The notes: generated from the sequence alone by a model not told the origin. DNA of 64,000 bases from Paracoccus sp. DMF-8 (GCF_029309835.1 NZ_JARJHL010000016.1:62001-126000), one strand, 5' to 3'. Shown: positions 28,101 through 37,093, counted from the stretch's first letter. A program made the numbers and translations.

Positions 28101-28990
28101 TCCTGCGCATTGCCGAGGAAACCGGCGGGGATCCCGGGCTGGGGGCGGTCTTTGAACATCCGGTGATCGCGGCGCTGGCGCAACTGCTGGACGCGGGCGC
28201 GCCGCATTCGGATGGCACGGCGCCGATGCTGTTGCTGGCCGATGGCGACCGGGCGGCGGCGCCCCTGTTCCTGATCCATCCCGCCGGTGGGCTGAGCTGG
28301 TGTTATCGCGGGCTGGCGCGGGCGATTGCGCCCTCGCGTCAGGTCTGGGGGATGCAGCATCCGGGGCTGGATCCCATGGCGCCGATGCCCGACAGCCTTG
28401 CGGCGCTGGCCTGGGATTACGCGGCACGGGTGGCCTGGCAGGTGCCGACCGGCAGGCTGCATCTGGCCGGCTGGTCGGTGGGCGGCATCCTTGCGCAGGC
28501 CGTGGCCGAGGAATTGCGCCGGGCCGGGCGCGAGATCGGGCTGGTCGCCCTGCTCGACAGCTATCCGGCCGAGGCCTGGCGGTCCGAGCCGGAACCCGAT
28601 CCGGTGGCGGCGCTGCGTGCGCTGCTGGCCATTGCCGGGCACGACCCCGAGGCGCATCGCGATCTGGATACCCGTGCAAAAGTCGGGGCCTTTCTGAAAC
28701 AGGGCGATTCGGCCCTTGGCGCGCTGCCCGGGACGGTGCTGGACGGGGTGGTGCGGACGGTGACGACGACCAACCATTATGTCCGCGACCATTATCATTG
28801 CCGCTATGACGGGGCGCTGACCCATATCCGCGCCGGGCTGGACCATCGCGACCGGGATCTGACCGCCGCGATGTGGGCGCCCCATGCCGCAAGGGTCGAG
28901 GCGCTGGAGGTTCCCTTTCTGCATGCCGGGATGGTCTCGGAACCCGCTTCGGCGCTGATCGCCCCGATGCTGCTGGCCCGGATGCGCTAG
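25136..28990 (+). CDS. entF: Enterobactin-type non-ribosomal peptide synthetase (C-A-T-TE)
   Basis: 1284 residues from ATG 25136. Condensation domain 1-430 with HHLAIDG (HHxxxDG) near 138. Adenylation domain about 445-930: YTSGSTGDPKGVV, FDVSVWEFF, TTVHFVPSM, VFCSGE, NLYGPTEAAVDVS; the pocket residues follow the E. coli EntF serine pattern. Carrier domain LGGDSLSA with Ser near 981. Thioesterase from about 1035 with GWSVGG (Ser near 1114) and HPAGG. The single module with TE fits iterative condensation of DHB-Ser and cyclisation to a trilactone, as in enterobactin. The product is predicted, not shown. Confidence 0.92.
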   Translation: MTYQDGLSATVWPLTEAQEGLWFFQALDPGNPILNTGQYLDLRGPLDLAALQAAVARTADEAEALRLRFRAGPDGPVQWLEPGTVGLDLVDLSGRDPAEARALMRADSDRAIDLAHEPAARFTLYRLGPEHHLLYERIHHLAIDGYGMVLVTNRIGEHYSALLGQGEAPRPFPPLARAFDDDAAWRESARRVADGGWWRDAMADLPEVTGPAPGKAVSGHTFLRESRQMPQELLDALADYAALNRLGWPDVLTGLTGAYLSRWSGGEAVIGMPFMARMGRPIARLPCMAMNVLPQRVRTDEDAPLADWLTVLARDMRACRSHGLYRSEQLRRDLGLVGGARRLYGPLVNVQPFDHPPVFAGLQVGLHILGAGAVDDLTFTFRGDPKAGMIFEVDANPDLYDISDVAGHSARLIAFLGAALACDRLAEVPTASPGERAMIARWSATGHPVPDTTLTALIETQLAARPEAPALTFGDRTISFAELDRRSAALAARLSELGAGPETIVAVALERSLELPVALLAILRAGAAYLPLDPEHPPERLARILSMAGPVAVLTSSDLAGLFAADAPLLQVPDWPDRGEVPETPPAPGNMAYVIYTSGSTGDPKGVVVEHRAIVNRLLWMRDHYGIGPQDRILQKTPATFDVSVWEFFLPMLTGAELVVAEPGAHRDPFALAETIRRHAITTVHFVPSMLSAFLAAPASDGLVLARVFCSGEELTADHRDRFHNRITAELHNLYGPTEAAVDVSYWPAGAADDSNPVPIGFPVWNTRLEVLDDRMRPVPPGLPGHLYLGGVQLARGYLGRPDLTAERFILDPRRKGERLYAAGDLARLRPDGAVVYLGRSDHQVKIRGLRIELGEIEAAIMATGLAREAVVIAHEGQGGDKKLVAYLVPADGYAPGQLAPRLSGTLPAYMLPAAEVVLDALPVTSNGKLDRKALPAPEFAAQGRAAETDSERMLARLYAEVLHLGAPPPVEADFFALGGDSLSAVRLILRIAEETGGDPGLGAVFEHPVIAALAQLLDAGAPHSDGTAPMLLLADGDRAAAPLFLIHPAGGLSWCYRGLARAIAPSRQVWGMQHPGLDPMAPMPDSLAALAWDYAARVAWQVPTGRLHLAGWSVGGILAQAVAEELRRAGREIGLVALLDSYPAEAWRSEPEPDPVAALRALLAIAGHDPEAHRDLDTRAKVGAFLKQGDSALGALPGTVLDGVVRTVTTTNHYVRDHYHCRYDGALTHIRAGLDHRDRDLTAAMWAPHAARVEALEVPFLHAGMVSEPASALIAPMLLARMR

Positions 28991-29831
28991 TCGCCACCGG
29001 CGGCAAAGGGCAGGGCAAGCGGCAGCGATCCGGCAATCGTCTGGATATGGATCAGGCCGGGCAGGACATGGACCTGCGGATCAAGCCCGGGGTGGCGGCG
29101 CAGATCGTCGATGAAGGCCATGGTCGCCGGGGCGGGGCCATCGGGCGGCGGCCCGTCGCTGCCTGACCGCTTTTCATTATCGCCAAGCGCGAACAGCACG
29201 GGCGGCGGGCTGTCCATCGGCGCGGTTTGGGCCGCGACGCGGCGGATCAGCCCCTCGTCCCACCAGATCGAGGGGCTGATCGCGGCGAAACGCGCGAAAC
29301 TGCCGGGCTGGCTCAGCATGGCGTAAATCGTGAACAGCCCGCCAAAGGAATGACCCCAAAGCGCGCGACGGGCCGGGTCGATGGGCAGGCTTTCCTCGGC
29401 GGCGCGGCGCAGCGGGCCGGTCAGCCGGTCCAGAAACCGCGCGGCGCCTCCGGCCATGCGGCCGGGATGGACCGGATCGGGGCGGATGCCGTCGCCCGGC
29501 CCGTCGGGTGCGGTGAAATCCAGTGTCCGCTGTTCGCGCGCGAATTGCCGGTCGGTGTCATAGCCCACGCCGACCAGCACCAGCCCCGGCACCAGCGCCA
29601 GATGCTCGGGGGTCAGAAAGTCGAATGCCGCATTCCCGTCCAGCAGGTAAAGCACCGGCCAGCCGCCGGCGGCGGGGCCGAGCGCGGCACCGCGATGAAC
29701 AGCAGATGCCCCGGCCCGGCCGCGACAGATTTGCGCGACAGGCGATGCGTCGCCGGATTGTCGTTGAATATCCGAAGGGTGGCCGGGGCCCGAGCATGTT
29801 CCGGCCCGACTTTTCCAAGCTGCGACATCAT
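28987..29831 (-). pseudogene. Siderophore esterase, IroE/BesA-like alpha/beta hydrolase, frame interrupted
   Basis: The N-terminal frame starts at ATG 29831 (AGGAGA Shine-Dalgarno) with MMSQLGKVGPEHARAPATLR ... LLFIAVPRSAP. The body continues in another frame as GGWPVLYLLDGNAAFDFLTP ... WGHSFGGLFTIYAML (nucleophile GxSxG) ... IWWDE ... LPGLIHIQTIAGSLP (His). Adding one base to the G4 run at 29674-29677 (C on the coding strand) joins them. It resembles periplasmic or cytoplasmic hydrolases that open the enterobactin trilactone. No clear signal peptide. It overlaps the entF end by 4 bases on the opposite strand and is divergent from the YncE-like gene. Confidence 0.75.
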
Positions 29832-29866
29832 TTCTCCTGCATGGCCCGCGATCAGATGGACGCCGG

Positions 29867-29883
29867 TTGACAATTCCGGTCAA
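29867..29883. promoter_or_regulatory. Inverted repeat matching an iron-rhodo-box pattern
   Basis: TTGAC-N7-GTCAA, which contains TGA-N9-TCA, the RirA iron-rhodo-box spacing. It sits between the divergent esterase (start 29831) and the YncE-like gene (start 29962) in a siderophore locus. Role inferred from pattern and place only. Confidence 0.45.
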
Positions 29884-29961
29884 GAATATACGCCTGCGGA
29901 GAGTCGAAGCTAGGTCGTTCCATGGGCCGAGCCAACAATCGCTGGTTTATGGGGACATGAC

Positions 29962-31401
29962 ATGGCAGAAAGAATACATCGCCGGTTTCGCAACATTCTG
30001 GGAACATCCGCATTGGCGCTGTGCCTTGCCGGGGTGGCGGCCCTTGCCGATACGCTGTTTACCGCGACATCGGACGGTTTCATCGGTTCGGTCAGCGCTG
30101 GCGGGGCCGAACGCGGCGCCCCGGTTCATGCGGGCGATACGGCGGTGATCACGGGCACCGGCCTTGTGCCGGGGCAGGCGATCACCCTGATGCGCGGCAC
30201 GACCGTCCTGAACCCCGATGGTCCGATCACCGTCGATGCCGAAGGCGGTTTCAGCCACGAACTGACCGTGGACGGCGAGGCCCTGACCGGGCTTCAGCCG
30301 ATTGTCGTCATCGGTGAAAACCCGGCGGCGGCGACGGTGGCCGAACTGAAGGTCTCGCCCGATCTGCCGGTTTCGGGGGATGATCTGTTCACCGCGCAAA
30401 GCGGACCCGTCACCCGTGGCCTGTATCAGGTCGCCTATAGCGCGGGGGCGGATGCGCTTTATGTCACATCGGCTGTCGGACGTCCGCCGGTGCGGGACAG
30501 CGAATTGCTCAGGCTGGATCCGGAAACCCTTGAGGTTCAGGCCGAGGCCACGCCCGTGGAAGCGCCCGCAGCCCCCGGCCGTCAGCCCGCGCCCGCCGAT
30601 GGCGATGACCGCCCGGGCGTTTTCGCGGTTTACGGTGTCGATGTCGATGAGGCCAATGGCAATGTCTGGGTGACCAACACCCGGCAGAACACGGTCGCGG
30701 TCTATAAACAGGACGATCTGTCGCTGGTGCGGCAATATGATCCCGGCGCGGTGTCCCATGCCCGCGACGTGATCGTGAATGAAACCCTTGGCCGCGCCTA
30801 TGCCAGCGCCACCGGGACCGGCAATATCGAGGTCTTCGACACCGCCACGCTGGAACAGCTTGAGCCGATCGTGATCCGCTCGGCCCAACGCGGGGGCGAG
30901 TTTTCGGTCATGAGCCTTGCGCTGGACGAGGAAAGCGGCAAGCTGGTGACGGTTTCGCTGTCCTCGCCCGAGGCTGCGGTCGTCGATCTGGCGTCGGGCG
31001 AGGCGCGGATCATCCCGATCCCCGGTGCGAAATCGGCGTCCGGCGTGGCCTATGATCCGGTCGATGGGCTGATCTTCGTGGCCTCGCAGGCGACGGACAA
31101 CCTGCTGATCGTCAGCGAGGAAAGCGGAGAGATCCTGCATGACATCGAAACCGGCGCCGGTGCGCTGAACGTCACGTTCGAGCCGCAGGGGCGTCTGGCC
31201 TATGTCTCGAACCGTGGCGCGGGCACCGTGACCGTGGTCAACACTTCGGGCGAAATCGTCGCGAATCTGGACGGCGGCAGCCTGCCCAATCATCTGAATG
31301 CCGATGGCAAGGGCAATGTCTTTGCGGTGAACAAATCGCGCGGCGAAGACGATGCCGAGGGCGACCGCATCTGGCGGATCACCCCCGTCGCTGCTGAATA
31401 G
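29962..31401 (+). CDS. Secreted YncE-like beta-propeller protein
   Basis: 479 residues with a signal peptide (about 1-32, SALALCLAGVAALA) and then a propeller with YVTN-like blades (GNVWVTNTRQNTVAVY, GRAYASATGTGNIEVFDTAT, GLIFVASQATDNLLIV, GRLAYVSNRGAGTVTVVN). An N-terminal about 110-residue domain precedes the propeller. YncE of E. coli is an iron-regulated periplasmic protein, and homologues are common in siderophore loci; the molecular role is unknown. It is probably the first gene of the yncE-like-fecBCDE operon. Confidence 0.8.
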   Translation: MAERIHRRFRNILGTSALALCLAGVAALADTLFTATSDGFIGSVSAGGAERGAPVHAGDTAVITGTGLVPGQAITLMRGTTVLNPDGPITVDAEGGFSHELTVDGEALTGLQPIVVIGENPAAATVAELKVSPDLPVSGDDLFTAQSGPVTRGLYQVAYSAGADALYVTSAVGRPPVRDSELLRLDPETLEVQAEATPVEAPAAPGRQPAPADGDDRPGVFAVYGVDVDEANGNVWVTNTRQNTVAVYKQDDLSLVRQYDPGAVSHARDVIVNETLGRAYASATGTGNIEVFDTATLEQLEPIVIRSAQRGGEFSVMSLALDEESGKLVTVSLSSPEAAVVDLASGEARIIPIPGAKSASGVAYDPVDGLIFVASQATDNLLIVSEESGEILHDIETGAGALNVTFEPQGRLAYVSNRGAGTVTVVNTSGEIVANLDGGSLPNHLNADGKGNVFAVNKSRGEDDAEGDRIWRITPVAAE

Positions 31402-31478
31402 GCCGTCGCCGCCGAACAGGCACGAAATCATCATTCGCGGGGGCGGCCCTCTGCCCCTGCCTTTCCCGGAGCCTGCCG

Positions 31479-32567
31479 ATGACATTCATGCGATCCCTTC
31501 TGACGGTTGTCCTGTTGCTGTTCGCTGGTCCGGTCATGGCGGCGATCACGGTCAGCGACATCATCGGCCGCGAGGTCCGGCTGGAGGCGCCCGCGCAGCG
31601 GATCGTTCTGGGCGAGGGGCGGCATATGGCGGTTCTGGGCCTGCTGCATGACGATCCGGTGTCGCGCGTCGTCGGCTGGCGTCTGGACAAGGCGCTGGAC
31701 GACCCGACCCTTGCCGCCTATCGGCAGGCTTTCCCGGCGATTGACAGGATCGTTCCGGTCGGGGCGGGCAATCGCAATATCTCGATCGAAAGCGTGATTT
31801 CCCTGAACCCCGATCTGGTCGTCCTGTCGCTGATGGATGTCGGCGACACGGCGAATGACCGCGCCCGCGAACAGATCGAGGCCGCAGGCATTCCCGTCGT
31901 CTATGTCGATTTCTTTTCGCATCCTCAGGAAAACTCGATCCCCAGCCTGAAGATTCTGGGGCAACTGACCGGGGCCGAAACCCGCGCCGGGGAATTCGCC
32001 GAATTCTACGAAACGCGCCTGAACCGGATCCGCGAGCGTCTGGCCGATCCGGGGATCGAAAGGCCAAGCGTGTTCTTTCACGTCCATGCCGCGCCGGTGA
32101 ATTGCTGCTCGACCGTGGGCGGCGGGGTATTCAGCGATTTCATCGCCACCGCCGGGGGCCGCAATATCGGCGCCGATGCGGTGCCGGGGGTGTTGGGCAA
32201 TGTCAGCCTTGAATTCCTGATCGGGGCCGATCCCGATTTCTATATCGCGACGGGCGGCACCCATATGGCGGCACGCGGCGGGCTGGTTCTGGGCAGCGGC
32301 GTCGACCGGGCCGAGGCCGAGGCCGGCTTTGCCCGGCTGATCGCCGCGCCGGGGTTTTCATCGCTGCGCGCGGTCGAACAGGGGCGGGTGGCGGGCGTCT
32401 GGCATATGTTCAACGATACGCCGCTGCATATCGCCTTGATCGAATATCTGGCCCGGACATTCCATCCCGATCTGTTCGGCGACCTTGACCCCGAACAGAC
32501 ACTGGCCGAAATCGAAGAGCGTTTTTCACCCGTATCCGTGCCGGGAACCTGGTGGGTGTCCCCCTGA
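31479..32567 (+). CDS. Ferric-siderophore ABC transporter, substrate-binding protein (FecB/BtuF type)
   Basis: 362 residues, signal peptide about 1-20 (LLTVVLLLFAGPVMA). The two-lobe fold of TroA/FecB proteins is recognised by RIVLGEGRHMAVLGLL, SLNPDLVVLSLMDVGD, and the long backbone helix near 165-185. It contains an unusual Cys pair, NCCSTVGGG, near 208. It would deliver the ferric catecholate to the permease encoded four bases downstream. The ligand is inferred from the neighbouring ent genes. Confidence 0.85.
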   Translation: MTFMRSLLTVVLLLFAGPVMAAITVSDIIGREVRLEAPAQRIVLGEGRHMAVLGLLHDDPVSRVVGWRLDKALDDPTLAAYRQAFPAIDRIVPVGAGNRNISIESVISLNPDLVVLSLMDVGDTANDRAREQIEAAGIPVVYVDFFSHPQENSIPSLKILGQLTGAETRAGEFAEFYETRLNRIRERLADPGIERPSVFFHVHAAPVNCCSTVGGGVFSDFIATAGGRNIGADAVPGVLGNVSLEFLIGADPDFYIATGGTHMAARGGLVLGSGVDRAEAEAGFARLIAAPGFSSLRAVEQGRVAGVWHMFNDTPLHIALIEYLARTFHPDLFGDLDPEQTLAEIEERFSPVSVPGTWWVSP

Positions 32568-32570
32568 TCC

Positions 32571-33641
32571 ATGTCGCAGCCCGTGTCGCAATCCCTGTCG
32601 CAATCCGATATCCAGCTTGCCACCTATCGCCGCCGCAATCGTCGCCGCGCGCTCTTGCTGGCCCTGCTGGTTGTTCTGGCGGCGCTGGCGCTGCTGCTTG
32701 ACCTGACCACCGGACCGGCGGGGCTGCCGCTTGGCGACACCCTGCGCGCCCTGACCGGGATCGGAGAGGTCGCCCGCAGCACCGAGGTGATCGTGCGCGA
32801 TGTGCGCCTGCCCATGGCGCTGGTCGCGCTGCTGGTCGGTGCGGCGCTGGCGCTATCGGGGGCCGAGATGCAGACCGTGCTGGAAAACCCGCTGGCCGAA
32901 CCCTTCACCCTGGGCGTTTCGGCGGCCGCGGCACTGGGGGCGGCGGTGGCCATCATCCTGGGGCTCAGCCTGCCCGGCCTGCCTTCGACATGGGCGGTCT
33001 CGGCCAATGCGTTCCTGTTTGCCCTGGGCGCGCTGGCGCTGTTGCAGATGCTGGGGCGGATGCGCGGCGGCGGGCCCGAGGTGCTGATCCTGTTCGGCAT
33101 CGCGCTGAACTTTGCCGCGGGGGCGTTCCTGTCGCTGCTGCAATTCGTGGCATCCGCCGACGCCTTGCAACAGCTGGTGTTCTGGACGATGGGCAGCCTG
33201 ACGGCCGCCACCAATGCCGGGGCGATGCTGCTGCTGGCGGTGCTGGTGGCGACCGTGCCCTTTTCGATGCGCGCGGCCTGGCGGCTGACCGCGCTGCGCA
33301 TGGGCGAGGAACAGGCGCGCGGCTTTGGCGTCAACGTGACCGCGCTGCGGCGATGGACGTTGCTGCGGGTCAGCCTGCTGGCGGCGGCGGCGGTGTCGAT
33401 GGTCGGCGTGGTCGGTTTTGTCGGGCTTGCCGGGCCGCATATCGCCCGGCTGCTGGTCGGCGAGGATCACCGCTATTTCCTGCCCGCCAGCCTGCTGACG
33501 GGGGCGGTGCTGATGTCGCTGGCCTCGACGCTGTCCAAGGTGCTGGTCTCGGGCGTGCTGCTGCCGATCGGGCTGGTTACCTCGATGATCGGCTTGCCGG
33601 TGTTTTTCTGGCTGATCCTGCGCGGGCGGGCCGTGCGGTGA
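32571..33641 (+). CDS. Ferric-siderophore ABC transporter permease (FecCD/BtuC family)
   Basis: 356 residues, about nine or ten helices. Family signatures: VRLPMALVALLVGAALALSGAEMQ, NPLAEPFTLGVSAAAALGA, GxxxNF-like ALNFAAGAF, and VGFVGLAGPHIARLL (the coupling region contacting the ATPase). The repeated SQ-rich start MSQPVSQSLSQSDIQ is a curiosity. Only one permease gene is present, so it should act as a homodimer, unlike FepDG. The stop overlaps the ATPase start (GTGA). Confidence 0.9.
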   Translation: MSQPVSQSLSQSDIQLATYRRRNRRRALLLALLVVLAALALLLDLTTGPAGLPLGDTLRALTGIGEVARSTEVIVRDVRLPMALVALLVGAALALSGAEMQTVLENPLAEPFTLGVSAAAALGAAVAIILGLSLPGLPSTWAVSANAFLFALGALALLQMLGRMRGGGPEVLILFGIALNFAAGAFLSLLQFVASADALQQLVFWTMGSLTAATNAGAMLLLAVLVATVPFSMRAAWRLTALRMGEEQARGFGVNVTALRRWTLLRVSLLAAAAVSMVGVVGFVGLAGPHIARLLVGEDHRYFLPASLLTGAVLMSLASTLSKVLVSGVLLPIGLVTSMIGLPVFFWLILRGRAVR

Positions 33642-34413
33642 CGGGGCTGGTGATCGACAGCGTATCCGTGGGCTATGGATCGCGGAAGGTGCTGGAAGGG
33701 CTGACCCTGCCGGTGCTGCACCCGGGCGAGGTGACGGTTCTGGCCGGGCCGAATGCGGCGGGAAAATCCACGCTTTTGCGGGCGGTGGCGCAATTTCTGC
33801 ATTATGGCGGCCGGATCGGGCTGGAGGGCGAGGATCTGGCGCATATGGCAGCCTCGCGCCGGTCCGAATTGCTGGGGTTCATGCCGCAGACCCTGCCCAC
33901 AGGCGCGGGGCTGAGCGTGCTGGAAAGCGTGATCGCGGCGCTGCGGGCGGGCGGTGCGGGGCCCGCGCATGAGGCCGACCGCGTGGCCATGGCGACGCTT
34001 GACCGGCTGGGATCGACGCCCTGGCGCTGGAGCCGCTGCAACGGCTGTCGGGCGGGCAGCGCCAGATGGTCGGGCTGGCGCAGGCGGTGGTGCGCGATCC
34101 GCGGCTGCTGTTGCTGGATGAACCGACCAGCGCGCTGGACCTTGCCCGGCAGGTGCGGCTTCTGGGCGATGTCCGCCGGCTGGCCGCCGAGGGGCGGATC
34201 GTGCTGGCGGTGCTGCATGATCTGGCGCTGGCCGCGCGTTGGGCCGACCGGATCGTGGTCCTGCACAACGGCCGCCTGCACAGCGCCGGGCGCCCGGACG
34301 AGGTGCTGACCCCCGCCATGCTGTCCGAGGTTTACGGGGTCGAGGCGCGGGTCGAATATTGTTCCCGGGGGCATCTGATGGTGCTGATCGACCGCGAGAC
34401 CCCCGCAAGCTGA
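33638..34413 (+). pseudogene. Ferric-siderophore ABC transporter ATP-binding protein (FecE type), frame interrupted
   Basis: From GTG 33638: IDSVSVGYGSRKVLEGLTL, Walker A AGPNAAGKSTLLRA, FMPQTLPTGAGLSVLESV, TLDRLG. Then in the next frame: IDALALEPLQRLSGGQRQMV, Walker B LLLLDEPTSALDL, H-loop LAVLHDLALAARW, ending 34413. Adding one base to the G3 at 34009-34011 gives one 259-residue FecE-like protein. If the break is real, the importer lacks its motor. It converges with entA seven bases away. Confidence 0.75.
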
Positions 34414-34419
34414 CGGGGG

Positions 34420-35182
34420 TTACACCTGCTGGGTCGCGCCGCCATCGACGTAAAGGTCGGCCATGGTCACACGACCCGCCTGATCCGACAGCAGGAACAG
34501 GATCGCATGGGCGATATCCCGGGGTTCGGCGATCTTGCCCAGTGGGATGCCCGGCTTGAACTGTTCGGGAAAGCCCGCGATCACCGCCGCCTCGCCCGAC
34601 GGATCGCGCCACATGCCGGTCTGCATCCCTGTCCGGGTCGATCCGGGGGCGACGATATTGCAGCGGATGCCATGCGGCGCCAGCTCCAGCCCCAGAGAGC
34701 GCATATAGATCGTCGCCGCCGCCTTGGAGGCCGCATAGGCCGCCATCCCGTGACGCGGCACGCCCGCCGCATTCGAGGTCACCGCCACCATCGCCCCGCG
34801 CCGCCGTGGCTGCATCCGCCGCGCCAATGCGCGGGTCGGAGTGAAATACCCCGTCGGCATTGACCGCAAAGACGCGCCGCCAATCGGCATCCGTCGTGTC
34901 GGTGACCAGCCCGGTCGCCAGCGCGCCCGCGACCGACACGCCAAAGCTGATCGGGCCGAATTCATCCTCGATGCGGGCCACCAGTGCCTCGGTCGCAGCG
35001 GGGTCGGTGACATCCAGCGCATGGGTCGTCAGCCCGGCGGCGGGGGGCAGGTCGGGCCGGGTCAGATCGGTGGCGATCACCCGCGCCCCGGCTGCGATCA
35101 GCGCCGCCACCACCTCTTGCCCGATACCGCCGCCGGCACCGGTCACGAATGCGATCTCATTGTCGAAACCCGTCAGTTGCAT
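34420..35182 (-). pseudogene. entA: 2,3-dihydro-2,3-dihydroxybenzoate dehydrogenase, frame interrupted
   Basis: SDR family. From ATG 35182: IAFVTGAGGGIGQEVV (NAD-binding), [18 protein letters not shown]. After the break: [20 protein letters not shown] (catalytic Ser, Tyr), ASK (Lys), and the C-terminal [14 protein letters not shown]. Deleting one base from the C4 run at 34849-34852 (plus strand) gives [17 protein letters not shown] and a protein of about 254 residues. It oxidises 2,3-dihydro-DHB to DHB. Third gene of entC-isochorismatase-entA. Confidence 0.8.
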
Positions 35183-35195
35183 GATGTTCACCCTG

Positions 35196-35840
35196 TCAGG
35201 ATGCGGAAAGCGCCGCGATCAATGTTCTGGTCGTCAGTGGAACGCCGCAACTGCCAGCCACCCAGTCCAGCGCCAGATCGTGATCCTGACGGCTGAAATC
35301 GGCCAGGGCATCGGCGGCAAGAAAGGGCTGGATGTCCAGTTGGAACGCCTCGCCCGCCGTCAGCATGCAGCCGATATGGGCGTAAACCCCGGTGATGATC
35401 AGTTGATCGCGTTGCCGCGCCCGCATCAGATCGGCAAGGTTCGACCGCTGAAAGGCGGAATAGCGATGCTTGACCAGCACGAAATCGCCCGGCTCGGGGG
35501 TCAGTCCCGGAATGATGTCCTGATCCTCGGGGCTGGCGGTCATGCCCGGACCCCACAGATCGGCCTGAAGTCCACGGTCGCGGCGGTCCTGATTGCCCCG
35601 TTGCGCGGTATAGAAGACCGGGATCCCCACTGCCCGCGCATGTTCGGCCAGCCGCGCGATATTGGCGATGACAGGGGCAAGCGGGCTTTCCTGTTCCGGA
35701 AAGCGGCGCAGGAAATAGTGCTGCATGTCATGGATCAGCAGCGCGGCGCGATGGGTTTCGATCTGCCAACCGGCACGGGCGCGGGGCAATTCGGCATCGG
35801 TGGGCAGGGGATAGGGCGCGATCCGGGGCAGTCCGGCCAT
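35196..35840 (-). CDS. entB: Isochorismatase, EntB-type without carrier domain
   Basis: 214 residues, collinear with the first about 210 residues of E. coli EntB: RAALLIHDMQHYFL (catalytic Asp), VFYTAQ, DLWGPGM, VLVKHRYSAF (catalytic Lys), LIITGVYAHIGCM, and DALADFSR. It hydrolyses isochorismate to 2,3-dihydro-DHB and pyruvate. The C-terminal aryl carrier domain of EntB is absent and is encoded separately at 24898, so this is the split (monofunctional) form. It lies between entC (20 bases) and entA (13 bases). Confidence 0.93.
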   Translation of the reverse strand: MAGLPRIAPYPLPTDAELPRARAGWQIETHRAALLIHDMQHYFLRRFPEQESPLAPVIANIARLAEHARAVGIPVFYTAQRGNQDRRDRGLQADLWGPGMTASPEDQDIIPGLTPEPGDFVLVKHRYSAFQRSNLADLMRARQRDQLIITGVYAHIGCMLTAGEAFQLDIQPFLAADALADFSRQDHDLALDWVAGSCGVPLTTRTLIAALSAS

Positions 35841-35860
35841 GGCGGGATCCTTTCTTGCAA

Positions 35861-37066
35861 TCAGCGGGCGATGTGCAGCGGCGCACCGTCTTCGTCCAGT
35901 CCGAAGGCGGCAAGCATGGCCAGGAATTTCGTCGAGGTTTCGGCCTCTTCCTGCGCGGGGTCCGAACCTGCGACGATGCCCGCACCGGCGTAAAGCCGCG
36001 CCTCATCGCCCGCAACCTCGGCGCAGCGCAATGCGATATACCAGCAGCCATCGCCCGATGGCTCCAGCCAGCCGACCGCGCCAGAGTAAAAACCGCGGTC
36101 GAAACCTTCCAGCCCGGGCAGGGCGGCTTTGGCCGCGTCGCGCGGGGTGCCGCAGATGGCCGGTGTCGGATGCAGCGCGGCCAGCAGGGTCGCACAGCAG
36201 GTTTCGGGGTCGCGCAACCGCCCCACGATCCGCGTGCCCAGATGCCACAGTTGCGCGGTCGAACTCAGCGTCACCCCGTCGGGGGCCGCCAGCCGGTCGC
36301 ACCACGGGGCCAATGTATCCAGCACCATTTCGGCGGCCATCGCATGTTCGCGCCGGTCCTTGTCCGATGTCAGCAGCGCCCTGCCGCTGTCCCGGTCCGC
36401 CGCCGCATCGGCCCGGCGTGGCGCGGATCCTGCCAGCGGATGGGACAGGATATCACGGCCCCGGCGCTGGATCAGCAGTTCCGGCGTCGCCCCGATCAGG
36501 CGGCGGGGCATGGCATTTGTCCGGGACGGGTTCGGGGGCAGGGACAGGGCAAAGGCGGTCGCGTCGGGATCGCGGCGCAGGTTGGACAGCAGGGCCGCGC
36601 AATCATGGGGCCGGTCGGCAAGGATGCGCAGGCTGCGCGACAGAACGATCTTGTCCAGCGCCCCCGCCGAAATCCAGGCCACGGCCTGCGCCACGGCGGC
36701 GCGATAGGCGGCGGTGGAAGGTTCCGCGATGATCTGCCGGGGCGTTGCGGCCTGCGTCCGGGCGGTGGCGGCAGGCGGTGGCGCATGCTGCGCAAGGGGT
36801 TGGAACAGATAATCCGGGGCCATGCGATCAAAGGGAATCGCCCCGGCCAGCAGGCGCGGGCCGTTTTGATCTGCGCTCTGGTTCCTTGCAAAGAACGCCC
36901 CCGCCCGCTGCGCAAGCGTATCGAGGGGACCGGGCGTCAGCTCCGCGCCGACCCCGCTGACACAGAGTTCATGATGTGGCCCCGAGATGATGAAATCGGG
37001 CAATATATCTTGACCGGCAGGCGCCCCGGGCAGGTCCCGCGCATTGGACAGGGTTTCGCTTTTCAC
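35861..37066 (-). CDS. entC: Isochorismate synthase
   Basis: 401 residues, chorismate-binding enzyme family. Visible: IVLSRSLRI, LIGATPELLIQRRGRDILSHPLAGS (substrate loop), EMVLDTLAPW, LWHLGTRIVGRL, HPTPAICGTPRDAA and GFDRGFYSGAVGW with the Mg-binding Glu region. GTG 37066 is taken as start since AGGACA lies 8 bases upstream. It converts chorismate to isochorismate, the first step of DHB synthesis. It heads the entCBA operon and has the candidate operator 28-40 bases upstream. Confidence 0.92.
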   Translation of the reverse strand: MKSETLSNARDLPGAPAGQDILPDFIISGPHHELCVSGVGAELTPGPLDTLAQRAGAFFARNQSADQNGPRLLAGAIPFDRMAPDYLFQPLAQHAPPPAATARTQAATPRQIIAEPSTAAYRAAVAQAVAWISAGALDKIVLSRSLRILADRPHDCAALLSNLRRDPDATAFALSLPPNPSRTNAMPRRLIGATPELLIQRRGRDILSHPLAGSAPRRADAAADRDSGRALLTSDKDRREHAMAAEMVLDTLAPWCDRLAAPDGVTLSSTAQLWHLGTRIVGRLRDPETCCATLLAALHPTPAICGTPRDAAKAALPGLEGFDRGFYSGAVGWLEPSGDGCWYIALRCAEVAGDEARLYAGAGIVAGSDPAQEEAETSTKFLAMLAAFGLDEDGAPLHIAR

Positions 37067-37093
37067 GGGGTGTCCTTCGATCTGCACAATTCC

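Noticed and set aside
25154..28924. 1256-codon open frame on the minus strand
   Set aside because: Exactly antisense to entF, low-complexity Arg/Gln/Pro composition, no start context.
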